Below, piece by piece: positions 1 to 9,330 of a DNA stretch of 22,500 nucleotides. The notes beneath the pieces are model-generated. The model saw only the letters and a list, made by a program, of their open reading frames with translations. It searched no databases and was not told the DNA's origin. Within the stretch, counting starts at the first letter, position 1; the number at the start of each line of letters is the position of its first letter. The stretch covers positions 21,461,951-21,484,450 of the forward strand of contig CM060342.1 in assembly GCA_030674155.1 (NCBI GenBank), read 5' to 3'. The position numbers were made by a program, and so were the translations under genes. Origin of the DNA: Stramonita haemastoma (lineage: Eukaryota > Mollusca > Gastropoda > Neogastropoda > Muricidae).

Positions 1-91
1 GTTCTCATTAATCCGTATCAAATGATTGATACAATGATATGATTGTTTACCCGTATTATCAACTGCCAGTAGCTGGTTACGAAACTAAGCT

Positions 92-206
92 ATCTCTTTG
101 TCTCTGTCTGTCTGTCTGTCTGCCTGCCTACCCGTCTGTCTGTCTCTGTCTCTCTGTCTGTCCATCTGTCTGTCTGTCTGACTGTCTGCCTCTCTCTCTC
201 TCTCTG

Positions 207-281
<75 letters not shown>

Positions 282-312
282 AGCTCTCTCTCTCTCTCTA
301 GCTCTCTCTCGA
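92..312. repeat. TCTG/CT microsatellite
   Basis: A compound pyrimidine repeat on the + strand. Interrupted TCTG tetranucleotides (about 100-185) pass into CT dinucleotides (about 190-310) with occasional CCT and TAGC interruptions. Frames read through it give Ser/Leu/Cys or Arg/Glu/Asp strings, so open frames here are not genes. Confidence 0.97.
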
Positions 313-647
313 CTCAAATGAATCCATCTTAAATAATTGATATGATAATCATTGTCCAAGTGCTTGCTTGCATGTATGCGTTCCATATTGATCACATAGT
401 CCATCATAAGGGTCTATGTCTTCACTGAATTATACATATCGTCATCTAAATTCTCAATCCCCACCCCAAGTCCCTCCCTCCCTCCCTCTCTAGCTTTCTA
501 AGGCCATATAATGGGTTCTAGATAAGGCTTGGCATTGTTCTTTAGAAGGTCCAAGTCATGTTTAATCTGAAATTGGTTACCAGCTTCTTTTCATATTAGG
601 AGTATATAATATAGGTCTTTCCGTGAAAACATCGCTCATAGTTCATC
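313..647. other. Unique spacer, no gene seen
   Basis: Mixed-composition sequence without a convincing reading frame or repeat signature. The only simple repeat is a short TCCC run at 471-490. Confidence 0.6.
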
Positions 648-726
648 CTCTGTCTGTCTGTCTGTCTGTTTGTCTCTCTGTCTGTCTCTCTGTGTTCCTC
701 TGTGTCTCTCTGTGTTCTTCTCTTTC

Positions 727-795
<69 letters not shown>

Positions 796-796
796 G

Positions 797-862
<66 letters not shown>

Positions 863-897
863 CTCTCCTCATCTCTCTCTCTCACCACACACACACA

Positions 898-970
<73 letters not shown>

Positions 971-1080
971 TCTCCTCTCTCTCTCTCTCTCTCTCTCTCC
1001 TCTCTCTCCTCTCTCTCTCTCCCCCCCTTCTCTCTCTCACCAAAAACAAACAAACACCCCACCCCCCACCCACCCCCAAA
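648..1080. repeat. Compound TCTG, CT, CA, CT microsatellite
   Basis: The order on the + strand is TCTG tetranucleotides (648-790, an uninterrupted block from about 728), CT dinucleotides (about 800-885), CA dinucleotides (about 888-938), a second CT block (about 939-1040) and a C/A-rich end (about 1041-1080). The whole stretch is purine/pyrimidine asymmetric except for the CA part. Confidence 0.97.
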
Positions 1081-1713
1081 ATCAAAAGAAAAGCACGAAA
1101 GCCTAAATTAAGTGCCATTGATCATAATGACCAAAAATAAGCACAGAAGAGCACACCACACACTGCACAAAAATAAACAGCAGCGGAATCCCGAATCAAA
1201 AACGTTGTCACGATGAATGTGAAATGCCAGGCAGGCCCTTTTCGTTGATGACTGATGTCTTGGAGGTTTATGGATCCATCAGCCACAATACCGCCCGCTT
1301 CACGGCATGTCAGGACTGGAAACAAGTCTAAAAAGCCAAACATGCACTGCGTGTTTTGCTGATGCAGAAGTGTCCTTGCTTCAAGCGTTTTTTTGTTGTT
1401 GTTGTTGTTTTTTTCCAGGGAACTTGGGAGAGAGGGAGATTGAGAACTTGTACACAGGCTTGCAAGATGGTCAACATTGCGCTCTTTTGTAGCACTGGGC
1501 GATGCTGGGGTTCCTTATTTTGTTTGTTTTGTTTGTTGCTCATCTAGAACTCGGGAGGTTCATCGATGGTGAGATTGTTGTGTCTGCGACCTTTTTTTTT
1601 TTTTCTTTTTTTTTTTTTTTTACCCACAGTTAAGATAGCTGCATAAAAAAAAAGATAGCTGCATTCCAATTTCGAGGATGATGATTGTGTAAACACGACA
1701 TCTTTGTGCATGC
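1081..1713. other. Unique spacer with T-rich runs, no gene seen
   Basis: No supported coding region. It contains a T/GTT-rich run at about 1388-1413, interrupted poly(T) at about 1591-1621, and a 13 bp direct repeat (AAGATAGCTGCAT at 1632-1644 and 1652-1664) that brackets a short A run. Confidence 0.6.
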
Positions 1714-2055
1714 ATTTGTTTGTTTGTTGTTAGTATTTCTTGTTATTTATTCTTACCTGTACGAATTGCCTTTTCCAACAACAGAATAGTTTTTAAACGT
1801 GTGCTTAAGGTGTTCTGTATGTGTTCGGACATGGAGCCTCAGTTTATAGTCTCATTCAAGAACTAGGGGTAGGGGTTGATACTGATGTTAATTATAGCGG
1901 AAAAATCCCCTTAGACGGGTGTCTTGGATCGATCCTGGGAATCAAATCACGAGCGCAATGCTCTAACCACTACTCCCCCCCCCCCCCCTTCCTCGAATCA
2001 AACCTGCAACATTAGGATGAAAACCTCACGGCCTTAACCACTGGGCTACCTCACT
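1714..2055 (-). mobile_element. tRNA-derived SINE, old copy with two tRNA-like heads
   Basis: Read on the minus strand. The outer head has an A box TAGCCCAGTGG (2038-2048), which fits the pol III consensus, and a B-box-like GGTTTGATTCG (1994-2004) one base off consensus. After a run of about 14 G comes a second tRNA-like segment (about 1930-1975) with GTGGTTAGAGCATTGCGCT and GATTTGATTCCC. The body then matches the plus-strand SINE at 19521-19876: both have GGGGATTTT, then ACATCAGT, then GAATGAGAC followed by an ACYGAGGC motif, then a GAAC..AC stretch. The 3' end is AATAAATAACAAG followed by an AAC/AAAC simple tail. Family membership is seen in the sequence; transposition by a LINE is inferred from SINE biology. 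Confidence 0.75.
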
Positions 2056-2830
2056 GATCGTGTGGTCATTTAGCCGTGTGGTCATTTAGGTCATTTCCAC
2101 TCCATTTCTTGGGTCAGGCTAAAAAAATGTCAGTAATTGATGTCAGTAAAGTGTCATGGTTCACCACATAGCGCGCGCGTGGAGCTTACTGCAGGTATAA
2201 AGGTTCGCATCATGACTAGCAGTGCTCTTTCTAGGTATAGATAGATAAACATCGTCCACCCCTCAAGGCTGAATCCATGTTCTGAATTCATGAATACAAT
2301 AGTGTCTAGCTAATCATGCGTAGGCTACATCGTGACTGCAGCCTCTCTTTTTCAGACTAATCAATGTCAACAACAGTTAAAACAATTCTGGAGAAAAACA
2401 GAAAACCCGAAAACTGCGCCTCGCCCATATGGTATCAGTGTAAAAACCCTACAAATTCTGTCTGACCTAAATAAACAACAACAATGCTATGCACAGTCAC
2501 TTGACTAGTCCAGAGTCTGTCTGTAAGCTGATTAAAGCTATGTGACATGGAATGATTGCGGTGAATTAGTCTACATCTGTCCTCACTGGGGAAGTGTCTA
2601 TAAATATCACCACAATATGTTAGTAAACAGGATCCCCTTTCCCCTCCCTCCGCCAGAAAAAAAAAAAGTTACAAGTACATGTGCATGGAAAAGAGTTTAT
2701 CGTTTTATGTTGTTTCTCTAATTATAGGTGTATAACGCATTGTGAAAACAATGTCAATACCATAACATTGATAATGATCAGTCCGGTCCCTTATCAAAAC
2801 TATACAGGAGAAATCCGGCTTATACGTGTT
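2056..2830. other. Unique spacer, no gene seen
   Basis: AT-moderate sequence with no convincing open frame or repeat match in this window. A 14 bp phrase (GTGTGGTCATTTAG) occurs twice in tandem at about 2060-2090, and a short GCGCGCGC tract sits near 2171. Confidence 0.5.
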
Positions 2831-2853
2831 GCGCGCGCGCGCGCGCGCGCGCG

Positions 2854-2909
<56 letters not shown>

Positions 2910-3039
2910 CACACACACACACCACACACACACACCACACACAACGCGGCGAGCGGTGCCATACACACAAACCAGCGGACGCAGCGGCGACACACACACA
3001 AACACACCACACGCGCGCACGCGCGACACCACACACACA

Positions 3040-3107
<68 letters not shown>
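2831..3107. repeat. (GC)12 joined to (CA)n, interrupted alternating purine-pyrimidine tract
   Basis: A perfect GC alternation at 2831-2854 runs straight into CA dinucleotides (2855 to about 2940). A GC-rich interruption (about 2942-3028, with CGCGCGCACGCGCG near 3011) and a second CA array (about 3030-3107) follow. Strict purine/pyrimidine alternation of this kind is the classic Z-DNA-prone composition. Confidence 0.95.
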
Positions 3108-3110
<3 letters not shown>

Positions 3111-3595
3111 CGCCAAGTTAAGTTGTGCCTACATTTCGTTTTGGGGAAAACCGTTTACACTTTGTTGTTGTTTTTTGTTGTTGTTGGTTGTTTTGGTTTC
3201 ACAGATTATGACAGTTCAAGGTGATGACTGTTTTCACTGTTTCTTGGGCCTTTTCCACCTGAAATTCTGTGGGTGGTTACCCAGTATAGGCACTCTGACT
3301 CACTCATCCCACATAGTGATACTGTTACTAATAGTAGCCTACACTCTAGGTAACAAGTGTGCATGTAGAAAGTGGTATGGCTGGTCTCTAAGAACAAGGT
3401 TGTTTTAAGGAACCCGGTTTTGGTTTTATCTCGTTTTACGTGTGATCGATGTGGGTGTTCCCACGACGCGAGGGCCGTCCTGGGCTGACCCTTATGGTCC
3501 ACCGGGGCGTCGATACAAGCAAGGACAGTTGAGTTGGTTGTATACCTCGTTTTAAACTGCACATAGTCGCACACTTTTAATACGAGTTTTAAAAT
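3108..3595. other. Spacer with GTT-rich patch, no gene supported
   Basis: A GTT-rich patch lies at about 3163-3195. A 122-codon open frame on the minus strand (3206-3574) shows no recognisable domain and is not called. The right half may belong to the body of the LINE-like element that ends at 3675. Confidence 0.45.
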
Positions 3596-3675
3596 GTGAC
3601 GAGGTGATAGCCCTGATATGGCCTATGTGGTCGGCGGGCTGTAAGCACCATCATTGGATTGGATTGGATTGGTGC
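3596..3675 (+). mobile_element. LINE/SINE-like 3' terminus with ATTGG tail
   Basis: The sequence GCCCTGATATGGCCTATGTG, a GGTCGGCGGG motif and a TAAGCACC motif lead into four ATTGG units (3653-3672). This layout, a conserved 3' end followed by a short pentamer tail, is typical of non-LTR retroposon 3' ends. I recall similar ends from molluscan repeats but cannot run a search. The 5' limit is not resolved. Confidence 0.4.
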
Positions 3676-3681
3676 ATGTAG

Positions 3682-3902
3682 AACTATTTCAAGTACCTCA
3701 CCATGATTATAGTCACCCACACTCCGGCTTCAGGCGACATTAAAAAAAAGATCTCATGAAATGGAGAGGGCAGGTTGTTGTATTCTTAGAACTTTTCGTG
3801 GCTGAAGACAATGTCAACATGTTCAAGCATAAGGGCGTTGTAATGTAGGTCTTGGCACTTAGCTTACATCTATCACTGACACAGTTTCTGGCCTGGGCCA
3901 GG
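3682..3902. repeat. Dispersed repeat, copy 1
   Basis: This stretch is collinear with 20172-20386. Shared blocks in order are GACTATTT/GAACTATTT, ACCTC.CCAT, CACACTCCGGCTTCAG (versus CATACTCCGACTTCAG), GCAGGTTGTT, GTAGGTCTTGGCA (versus GTAGGCCTTGGCA), ACTGACACA and TGGCCTGGGCCA (versus TGGCCTAGGCCA). No coding potential or terminal repeats were recognised, so the class is unknown. It ends against a TG microsatellite. Confidence 0.7.
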
Positions 3903-3904
3903 TG

Positions 3905-4107
<203 letters not shown>

Positions 4108-4186
4108 TTCTTTTATTTCGAGGGTAATGAATAAGCACTCATCTGCATTTTCACATCCAGTCTCAGCCCTTAGGGATACATCATAA
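4108..4186 (-). mobile_element. 5'-truncated SINE tail, copy A
   Basis: Read on minus: ..GACTGGATGTGAAAATGC.., GAGTGCTTATTC, ACCCTCGAAATAAAAGAA, then TTGAT pentamers. It aligns with the 3' part of the full SINE at 19521-19876: over 21 bases of the terminal block I count 18 matches, and GGATGT..AAA..AGTGC is shared upstream. It also aligns almost base for base with 5302-5376. No tRNA-like head is present, so it is either 5'-truncated or the 3' end of the partner LINE. Confidence 0.7.
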
Positions 4187-4241
4187 TAATAATGATAATA
4201 AAATGAACCAGTACAGACACATCATGATAATAGAATAAACC

Positions 4242-4504
4242 AGAGAGAGAGAGACAGAGACAGAGACACAGAGAGACACAGAGAGAGACACACAGAGAGA
4301 CAGAGAGAGAGACAGAGAGAGAGAGAGAGGAAGAGAGAGAGACAGAGATAGAGAAACAGAGAGAGAGACAGAGAGAGAGAGAGACAGAGAGAGAGAAGAG
4401 AAGAGAGAGACAGAGAGAGATAGAAACAGAGAGATAGAGATAGAACACAGAGAGAGAGAGACAGAGAGAGAGACAGAGATAGAAACAGAGAGAGAGAGAG
4501 ATAG

Positions 4505-4558
<54 letters not shown>
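4242..4558. repeat. GA/CAGA-rich microsatellite
   Basis: A purine-rich tract of GA dinucleotides with frequent CAGA, ATAGA and AACAGA interruptions. Its neighbourhood (4187-4241) is AT-rich with ATAATAATAATG and AATAGAATAAACC, and nothing else was recognised there. Confidence 0.95.
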
Positions 4559-5019
4559 TTTACAGGTGTTCAGGTAGAGTGATCCCCTAAGAGATCGTCT
4601 TTGAATGCATGTCTTCTATGTGGGGCTTTAAAATAAAAAACAAACAAACTGTATTCATCTAAAACTGAAAAAAATCAGTTTGAATATGAGGTAAAAAAAA
4701 CAAAAACAGTTTGAATATGAGGTCAGGACGAAGTGGGACTATTGCTTAATGTTTGTCCATATACACACAGAGATAGAGGAGAAAGTGTTGATCATGAAAT
4801 CAGAACTGTTTGCTGTGCAGGTAGCCTATAATTATACTCTGCTGCTAGTAGCCTACTTTGTGACATCCAGTGCCATTCAGAGACAAACATTGAGGGGGAA
4901 AAAAGGTAAAAATTGAGAAGAAAAAATAAGAGAGACAGGCATCAGTGTAAACAACACTGACACATAAACAAGAAAAAGAAATGAGTGATGAAACCAAAGA
5001 AAATATAATGAGAGAGACA
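4559..5019. other. Unique spacer, no gene seen
   Basis: AT-rich sequence without a supported gene. A 17 bp phrase (CAGTTTGAATATGAGGT) occurs at 4676-4692 and again at 4707-4723, separated by an A-rich stretch, giving a 31 bp tandem duplication. Confidence 0.55.

Positions 5020-5100
<81 letters not shown>
5020..5100. repeat. Poly(G) run of 81 bases
   Basis: Uninterrupted G from 5020 to 5100, flanked by AGAGAGACA on the left and AGAAGCTAGG on the right. The reverse frame appears as a polyproline string and is not a protein. Confidence 0.98.
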
Positions 5101-5101
<1 letters not shown>

Positions 5102-5214
5102 GAAGCTAGGGGAGAGAGACAGAGACACAGAGAGAGAGAGGAGGGGAGAGAGAGAGAGAAGGAGAGAGAGAGAGAGAGAGAAAGAATGAATGATGAATGA
5201 CTGAATGAATGAAT
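5101..5214. repeat. GA-rich microsatellite and GAAT repeats
   Basis: GA and CAGA repeats (5101-5182) pass into GAAT/GACT tetranucleotides (about 5184-5214). The tetranucleotides adjoin a minus-strand SINE-like end, so on minus the order is SINE end, ATTC repeats, CT repeats. Confidence 0.92.
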
Positions 5215-5268
5215 AATCTGTATTTTTTCAAGGTGACAGATAAACATTCACATACATAATTTCATCCA
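5215..5268 (-). mobile_element. Diverged SINE-like tail, copy C
   Basis: On minus it reads CTGGATG.., TTTATCTGTCACCTTG, an A-rich run, then ATTC tetramers. The layout (CTGGATG, A-rich body, ACCYTSG-like motif, A-run, simple tail) matches copies A and B, and TTTATCTGT-CACCTTG also resembles the element at 15988-16032. Divergence is high, so family membership is tentative. Confidence 0.45.
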
Positions 5269-5301
5269 GAGAGAGAGACAGAGACAGAGAGAAGGCAAGG
5301 C
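5269..5301. repeat. Short GA tract and AAGGC repeat
   Basis: GA/CAGA repeats are followed by AAGGCAAGGC, which on minus forms the GCCTT tail of the SINE end at 5302-5376. Confidence 0.85.
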
Positions 5302-5376
5302 AAATTCTTTTATTCGAGGATAATGAATAAGCACTTAAGTGCTTCTTTACATCCAGTCCCCGCCCTTATCAGGGAT
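5302..5376 (-). mobile_element. 5'-truncated SINE tail, copy B
   Basis: On minus: GACTGGATGTAAAGAAGCAC, AAGTGCTTATTC, ATCCTCGAATAAAAGAATTT, then GCCTT repeats and a CT tract. It is the closest truncated match to the tail of the full SINE at 19521-19876, sharing GGATGTAAAG, AAGCAC, AGTGC and the CCTCGA..AAAAGAA block. Confidence 0.72.
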
Positions 5377-5919
5377 AAAATCAAGATTAAAAAATCTCCT
5401 TATAGATAGACAGACAGAACAGACAGACAGACAGACAGAAGGCTGACACAGTGCACGAATTCTAAGGAACTAACAAACAAAAACATAACATAACTTGCTA
5501 GCAACGGGGGCCCAAACACAAAACAAGGAGAAAGGAACAATCCCAAAGCAGGCTGGTGGCTACGTCAACCCCGTATTGACAGGCAACTTGTACCATCCAG
5601 GCCTATAGATAGGCCAGCCAAGCTTCGCAGGGCAAACGTGCGGAGACAAAAAACTCCCAATACCTGTGGACAAAGGGCGCTTTTTTTCTCTCTCTGTCAG
5701 GGCCTGTACTTGCACGTAAGCCTTTGATTGCCATCCTCTGATTATGCACACAGCGGTCAGGCAGGAATGCATATTATACACACGGCAGTGTGAGGCAGCA
5801 TAAAGCGCACTATTGTTTGCCCCCTTCCAGAATATCTTGGGTAGTGTGAAAAGAAGATCTGAATCGGCAGAATTGAGATAATGTGGAATAGAGAGGAAGT
5901 TTTGGAAAGTGGGGGGATG
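5377..5919. other. Spacer with CAGA repeat, no gene seen
   Basis: A GACA repeat lies at about 5408-5440. The rest is mixed sequence with no recognised domain. A 154-codon minus frame (5560-6024) depends on translating the poly(G) and GT tracts at its start and is not called. Confidence 0.5.
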
Positions 5920-5998
5920 GGGGTAGGGGGGGGGGGGGGGGGCGGGGGGGGGGGGGGGGGGAATGAGAGAGAGAGAGTGAGTGAGTGAGTGTGTGTGC
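5920..5998. repeat. Interrupted poly(G), GA and GTGA repeats
   Basis: GGGGATGGGGGTA leads into about 16 G, one C and about 19 G, followed by GA dinucleotides and GTGA/GTGT repeats. It has G-quadruplex-forming composition on the + strand. Confidence 0.93.
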
Positions 5999-6027
5999 AC
6001 TTGCTTTATTATATGTATATACAATGT

Positions 6028-6118
6028 GTAATATATATATATAAAATAAAATTATAATATATTATATATATATAATAAATATTAAATATATATATATATA
6101 TATACATACATACATACA

Positions 6119-6160
<42 letters not shown>

Positions 6161-6187
6161 GTGTGTGTGTGTGTGTGTGGTGTGTTG
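6028..6187. repeat. AT-rich TA tract, TACA and TG repeats
   Basis: About 80 bases made only of A and T (6031-6105, many TATATA runs), then TACA tetramers (about 6106-6118), CACACGTGTG, and TG dinucleotides with TTG/TGG interruptions to 6187. Confidence 0.93.
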
Positions 6188-6188
6188 T

Positions 6189-6330
6189 GGTGTGAAAGTC
6201 AAAGTTAAAGCCAAAGCCAAGCCAAAGTCTAAAAAAACCGAAGTCAAATTTTTATTTCCAATAAAGAGTAAGGGCGTATTTCGTAGCATGGCATTGTTTC
6301 ATGATCACCCCTTCAAAGGGACTTTGGCCT
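6189..6330 (-). mobile_element. Retroposon 3' end with TTTGAC-type tail
   Basis: On minus: CGCCCTTACTCTTTATTGGA, AATAAAAATTTGAC, then degenerate TTTGAC/TTTGGC repeats leading into a CA microsatellite. The plan (AATAAA-containing A-rich end, AATTTG, simple tail) is the one seen in copies A and B, although the upstream body differs. It probably belongs to a related but distinct family. Confidence 0.5.
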
Positions 6331-6351
6331 ATCTGAATAAAACATTTCGCA

Positions 6352-6757
6352 TTTCTCTCTCTCTCTTCTCTCTCTCCTCATCTCTCTTCCCTCGTCTCTC
6401 CTCCTCATCTACATCCTCTCTCCTCTCTTTCTCCCTTCTCTCTCTCTCCTCTTCTCTCTCACATCTCCTCTCTACTCTCTCCTCTCTCTTCATCTACTCT
6501 CTCTTCTCTCTCCTCATCTCTCTCATCATCTCTCTCTCTCTCTTTTTGTCATTGTCATGTCTCTGTATCTTGCACTCTCTCTCTCTCCCTCCTCTCCTCT
6601 CTCTCTCTCTCTCCTCCTCTCTCTCCTCTCTCTCGAGTCCTCTCTCTCTCTCCCTCCCTCTCTCTCCCTCCCTCTCTCCCTCTCTGTATGCGCAGTCTCT
6701 CTCTCTCTCGTCTCTAATCTGTCTGTCTGTTCTGTCTGTCTGTCTGTCCTGTCTGTC

Positions 6758-6794
<37 letters not shown>

Positions 6795-7163
6795 GTATCT
6801 GCAGTCTCTCTCTGTCTGTCTGTCCTGTCTGTCTGTCCCTGTCTGCTCTCTCTCTCTCTCCCATTCTTCTCTCTCATCCTCTCCCCTCTCTCCTCTCTCT
6901 CCCTCTTCTCTCTCGCTCATTCTCTCATCTCTCTCTCTCTCCTCTCTTTGTGTATGCTACAGTCTCTCTCTCTCTGTGTCCTGTCTGTCTCTCTCTATCT
7001 CGCCTCTGTCAATGCTGCACACCACACTCCTCTCTCTCCTCTCCTCTCTCTCTCCTCTCTCTCTCACTCTCTTCTCCCTCTCTCTCTCCTCTCTCTCTCT
7101 GTATGCTGCAGTCTCTCTCTCTCTCGTCTCTATCGTCTGTCTGTCTTCTGTTCTGTCTGTCCT

Positions 7164-7215
<52 letters not shown>

Positions 7216-7725
7216 CTCTCCTTCTCTCTCACTCTCTCTCTCTCTCTCTCTCCTCTCTCTTTGTGTATGCTACAGTCCTCTCCTCTCTGTGTCTGTCTGT
7301 CTGTCTCTCTCTCTGTCTCTGTCAATGCTGCACTCCTCTCTCTCTCTCTTATCTCTCTCCTCTCTTCTCTCCAAACTTCCCTCTCGTCATCTCTCCTCTC
7401 TCTCTTCTCTCTCTCTCCCCTCTCTCTCTCACCTGTGTCTCTCCGTGTGTATGCTGCAGTCTCTCTTTGTCTCTGTCTCTCCCTCTGTGTGCGACAGCTC
7501 TCTCCTCTGTCTCTGTCTCTCTTTGTCTCTGTCTGTCTGTCTGTCTGTCTGTCTGTTTCTGTATGCTGCACTCTGTCTGTCTTCTGTGTCTGTCTGTATC
7601 TGTCTGTCTGTCCTCTCTCTGTCTCTGTCTCTCTCTGTCTCTCTGTCCTGTTCTCTGTTCTGTCTGTCTGTCTGTCTGTCTGTCTTCTGTTCTGTCTGTC
7701 TGTCTGGTCTGTCTGTCTGCTGTCT

Positions 7726-7767
<42 letters not shown>

Positions 7768-8452
7768 CTCCTCTCTCTCCTCTGTCTGTATGCTGCAGTG
7801 TTTTTCTGCGTGTTCCCTCCCGTCCCTGCTACTGCAGTGGATTATGTCAGTGTTTTGCAGCAAACAAAAAAATAAAAGCGCAGGTACACTGGCTGTCTGT
7901 ATTCATTCTCGCCGCTGCTTACGATTTGTTTTTCAGAAACGTCTAACCCCCCCCCCCCCCCCCTCTCTCTCCTCTCCTCTCTCTCCCTCCCCTTTAGTCT
8001 ACCCCCCTCCCCCCTCCTCCTTCACCTACCCCCCCCCCCCTCTCCTCTTTTTCTCCACCAACCACATTTCTCTGCTCTGGCTCTCTCTTTTTTCCTTTGC
8101 TCCCTCTCTGTCTCTGCCCCTGTCTGTCCTCCTGTCTCTGTCTGCCCTGTCTGTCCTCTCCTGTCCTCTTTCCCCCTCTGCCCTGTCGTCCTCTCTCTCT
8201 GTCTCTCTCTCTCTTTTTTCTCTTTTCTCTCTCCTCACTCTCCCTCTCTCTCTCTTTGTCTCCTCCCCTCCTCTGTCTCTCTCTCTTTTCTCTCCCCGCC
8301 CTCTGCCCTGTCTGTCTACCCTGTCTGTCTGTCTTTCTTCTGCCCTGCTGTTCGGTCGTCTGTCTTCTTCTGTCGTCTCCTTTCTCTCTCTCTCTCTCTC
8401 TCTCTCATCCTCCTCTCTCTCACTCCTCCCTCCCTCTCTCTCGCTCTCTAGC
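6352..8452. repeat. 2.1 kb polypyrimidine block with embedded higher-order minisatellite
   Basis: CT, TCC, TCTG and CCT repeats cover nearly the whole stretch on the + strand. Embedded in it, TGTATGCTGCAGT or a near variant recurs at 6685, 6794, 6951, 7100, 7264, 7448, 7560 and 7787, and TGTCAATGCTGCAC occurs at 7007 and 7320. The pairs 6951/7264 and 7007/7320 are both exactly 313 bp apart. A non-repetitive island lies at 7800-7946, followed by 17 C (about 7947-7963). Two frames of over 600 codons run through this block, but they are Ser/Leu strings. Confidence 0.95.
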
Positions 8453-8520
8453 TGTTAAAAAAATGAAATCAGGGAATTTATTTTATCATTTCCTGTACAA
8501 CAATAAAATTTGTTAAAAAC
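8453..8520 (+). other. Possible SINE-like tail between CT tracts
   Basis: TTATCATTTCCTG, CAACAATAAAATTTG, TTAAAAACCCCC, then a CT tract. It resembles the terminal block of the SINE tails only loosely (TTAT..C..AATAAAA..TTTG). It is reported because its position, between two polypyrimidine tracts, repeats the arrangement at 14950-15010. Confidence 0.3.
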
Positions 8521-8692
8521 CCCCTCCCCCACCCCTTCGTGACGGTCTCGTCTCTGCCCTGTCTATCTGTCGCTCCCCCCCCCCCCTTCTCTCTCCCTCT
8601 TCTCTCTCTCACTCATCTCTCCACTCCCTTCTCTCCTCTCCCCTCTCTCTCTCTCTCACCTCCTCTCCCTCTCTCTTCCCCCTTTTTTTCGT
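8521..8692. repeat. C-rich and CT microsatellite
   Basis: C runs (about 12 at 8576-8587) and CT/CTC repeats on the + strand. Confidence 0.9.
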
Positions 8693-8939
8693 GTACATTT
8701 TGTGTTTGGTTTATCCAGTATTAAAGAATTGGGCAAATATAGTCCCACTAAAATTACAGTGGAAAAACCCTTTTATTTTTTAGGCTAGGTTTACTTTTGC
8801 CCAAACCACTTAACCTGAGGCTGTGCAAATCTTCTCAATATTAGTGTAAATTTTAAAAAATAAAAGATATCTTTTTTGTCTTAATTCATTTACATCCGGT
8901 GGGGAAAGGGGACATTCTGATTAAAATTGCCTTTGCTTT
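8693..8939. other. AT-rich spacer, no gene seen
   Basis: A and T runs with no convincing reading frame. Excess homopolymer runs become obvious from about 8720 onwards. Confidence 0.5.
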
Positions 8940-9330
8940 GCTGTTTTGTTGGGTTTGGGGGTTTTTGGGGTGTGTGTTGTGTGTGTGTGTGGTGTGTGTG
9001 AGTGTGTTCGCTGGGCGGGGCGTGCTTCGGTGTGTTTGTGTTTTGTCGCTTGCGAGTTGTGTTTCGTGCGTGTGTTGTTATGTGTGTTGCTTTGCGAGTA
9101 TGTGTTATGTGTGGGCGGCGGTTTGGTGGGTGGGGGGGGGTGCCCCCCGAGTGTGTGTGTGTGGGGGGAATGGTAGGGGGAATTTTGGGGTGTGTTGTTG
9201 TGGGTTTGGTGTGTGTGTGGGTGTTGTGTGTGGTAAGGGGGGTTTTGGTTTGTTTTTTTTTGGTTTTGGTTTGGTGTGTGTGGGTTGTGTGTGGGGGGGG
9301 GTTTTTTTGTGTGTGTGTTTAAAAGGGGGA
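8940..9330. repeat. Degenerate TG/G-rich tract
   Basis: TG dinucleotides with many GGG, TTT and GCG interruptions on the + strand. The open frames across it (Cys/Val/Gly or, in reverse, His/Thr/Pro) are compositional. Confidence 0.88.

Noticed and set aside
648..1040. CRISPR array or telomere-like repeat
   Set aside because: Repeats are 2-4 bp with no unique spacers, and no TTAGGG-type repeats occur.
2681..3224. His/Thr-rich and Cys/Val-rich frames
   Set aside because: Translations of CA/TG microsatellites in either direction.
3206..3574. 122-codon minus frame
   Set aside because: No domain recognised. It overlaps sequence leading into a LINE-like 3' end, where such frames occur by chance.
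4877..5247. Polyproline frames on the minus strand
   Set aside because: Product of the 81-base G run.
6494..7863. Arg/Glu/Asp/Thr-rich minus frames resembling RS-type or coiled-coil proteins
   Set aside because: They are the reverse translation of the same CT/TCTG block. The gag coiled coil at 21424-21705 was kept because its flanks carry gag and pol motifs.
6126..8458. Two open frames of more than 600 codons on the + strand
   Set aside because: They are Ser/Leu/Val/Cys strings from CT and TCTG repeats, open in several frames at once, with no domain and no splice or codon signal.
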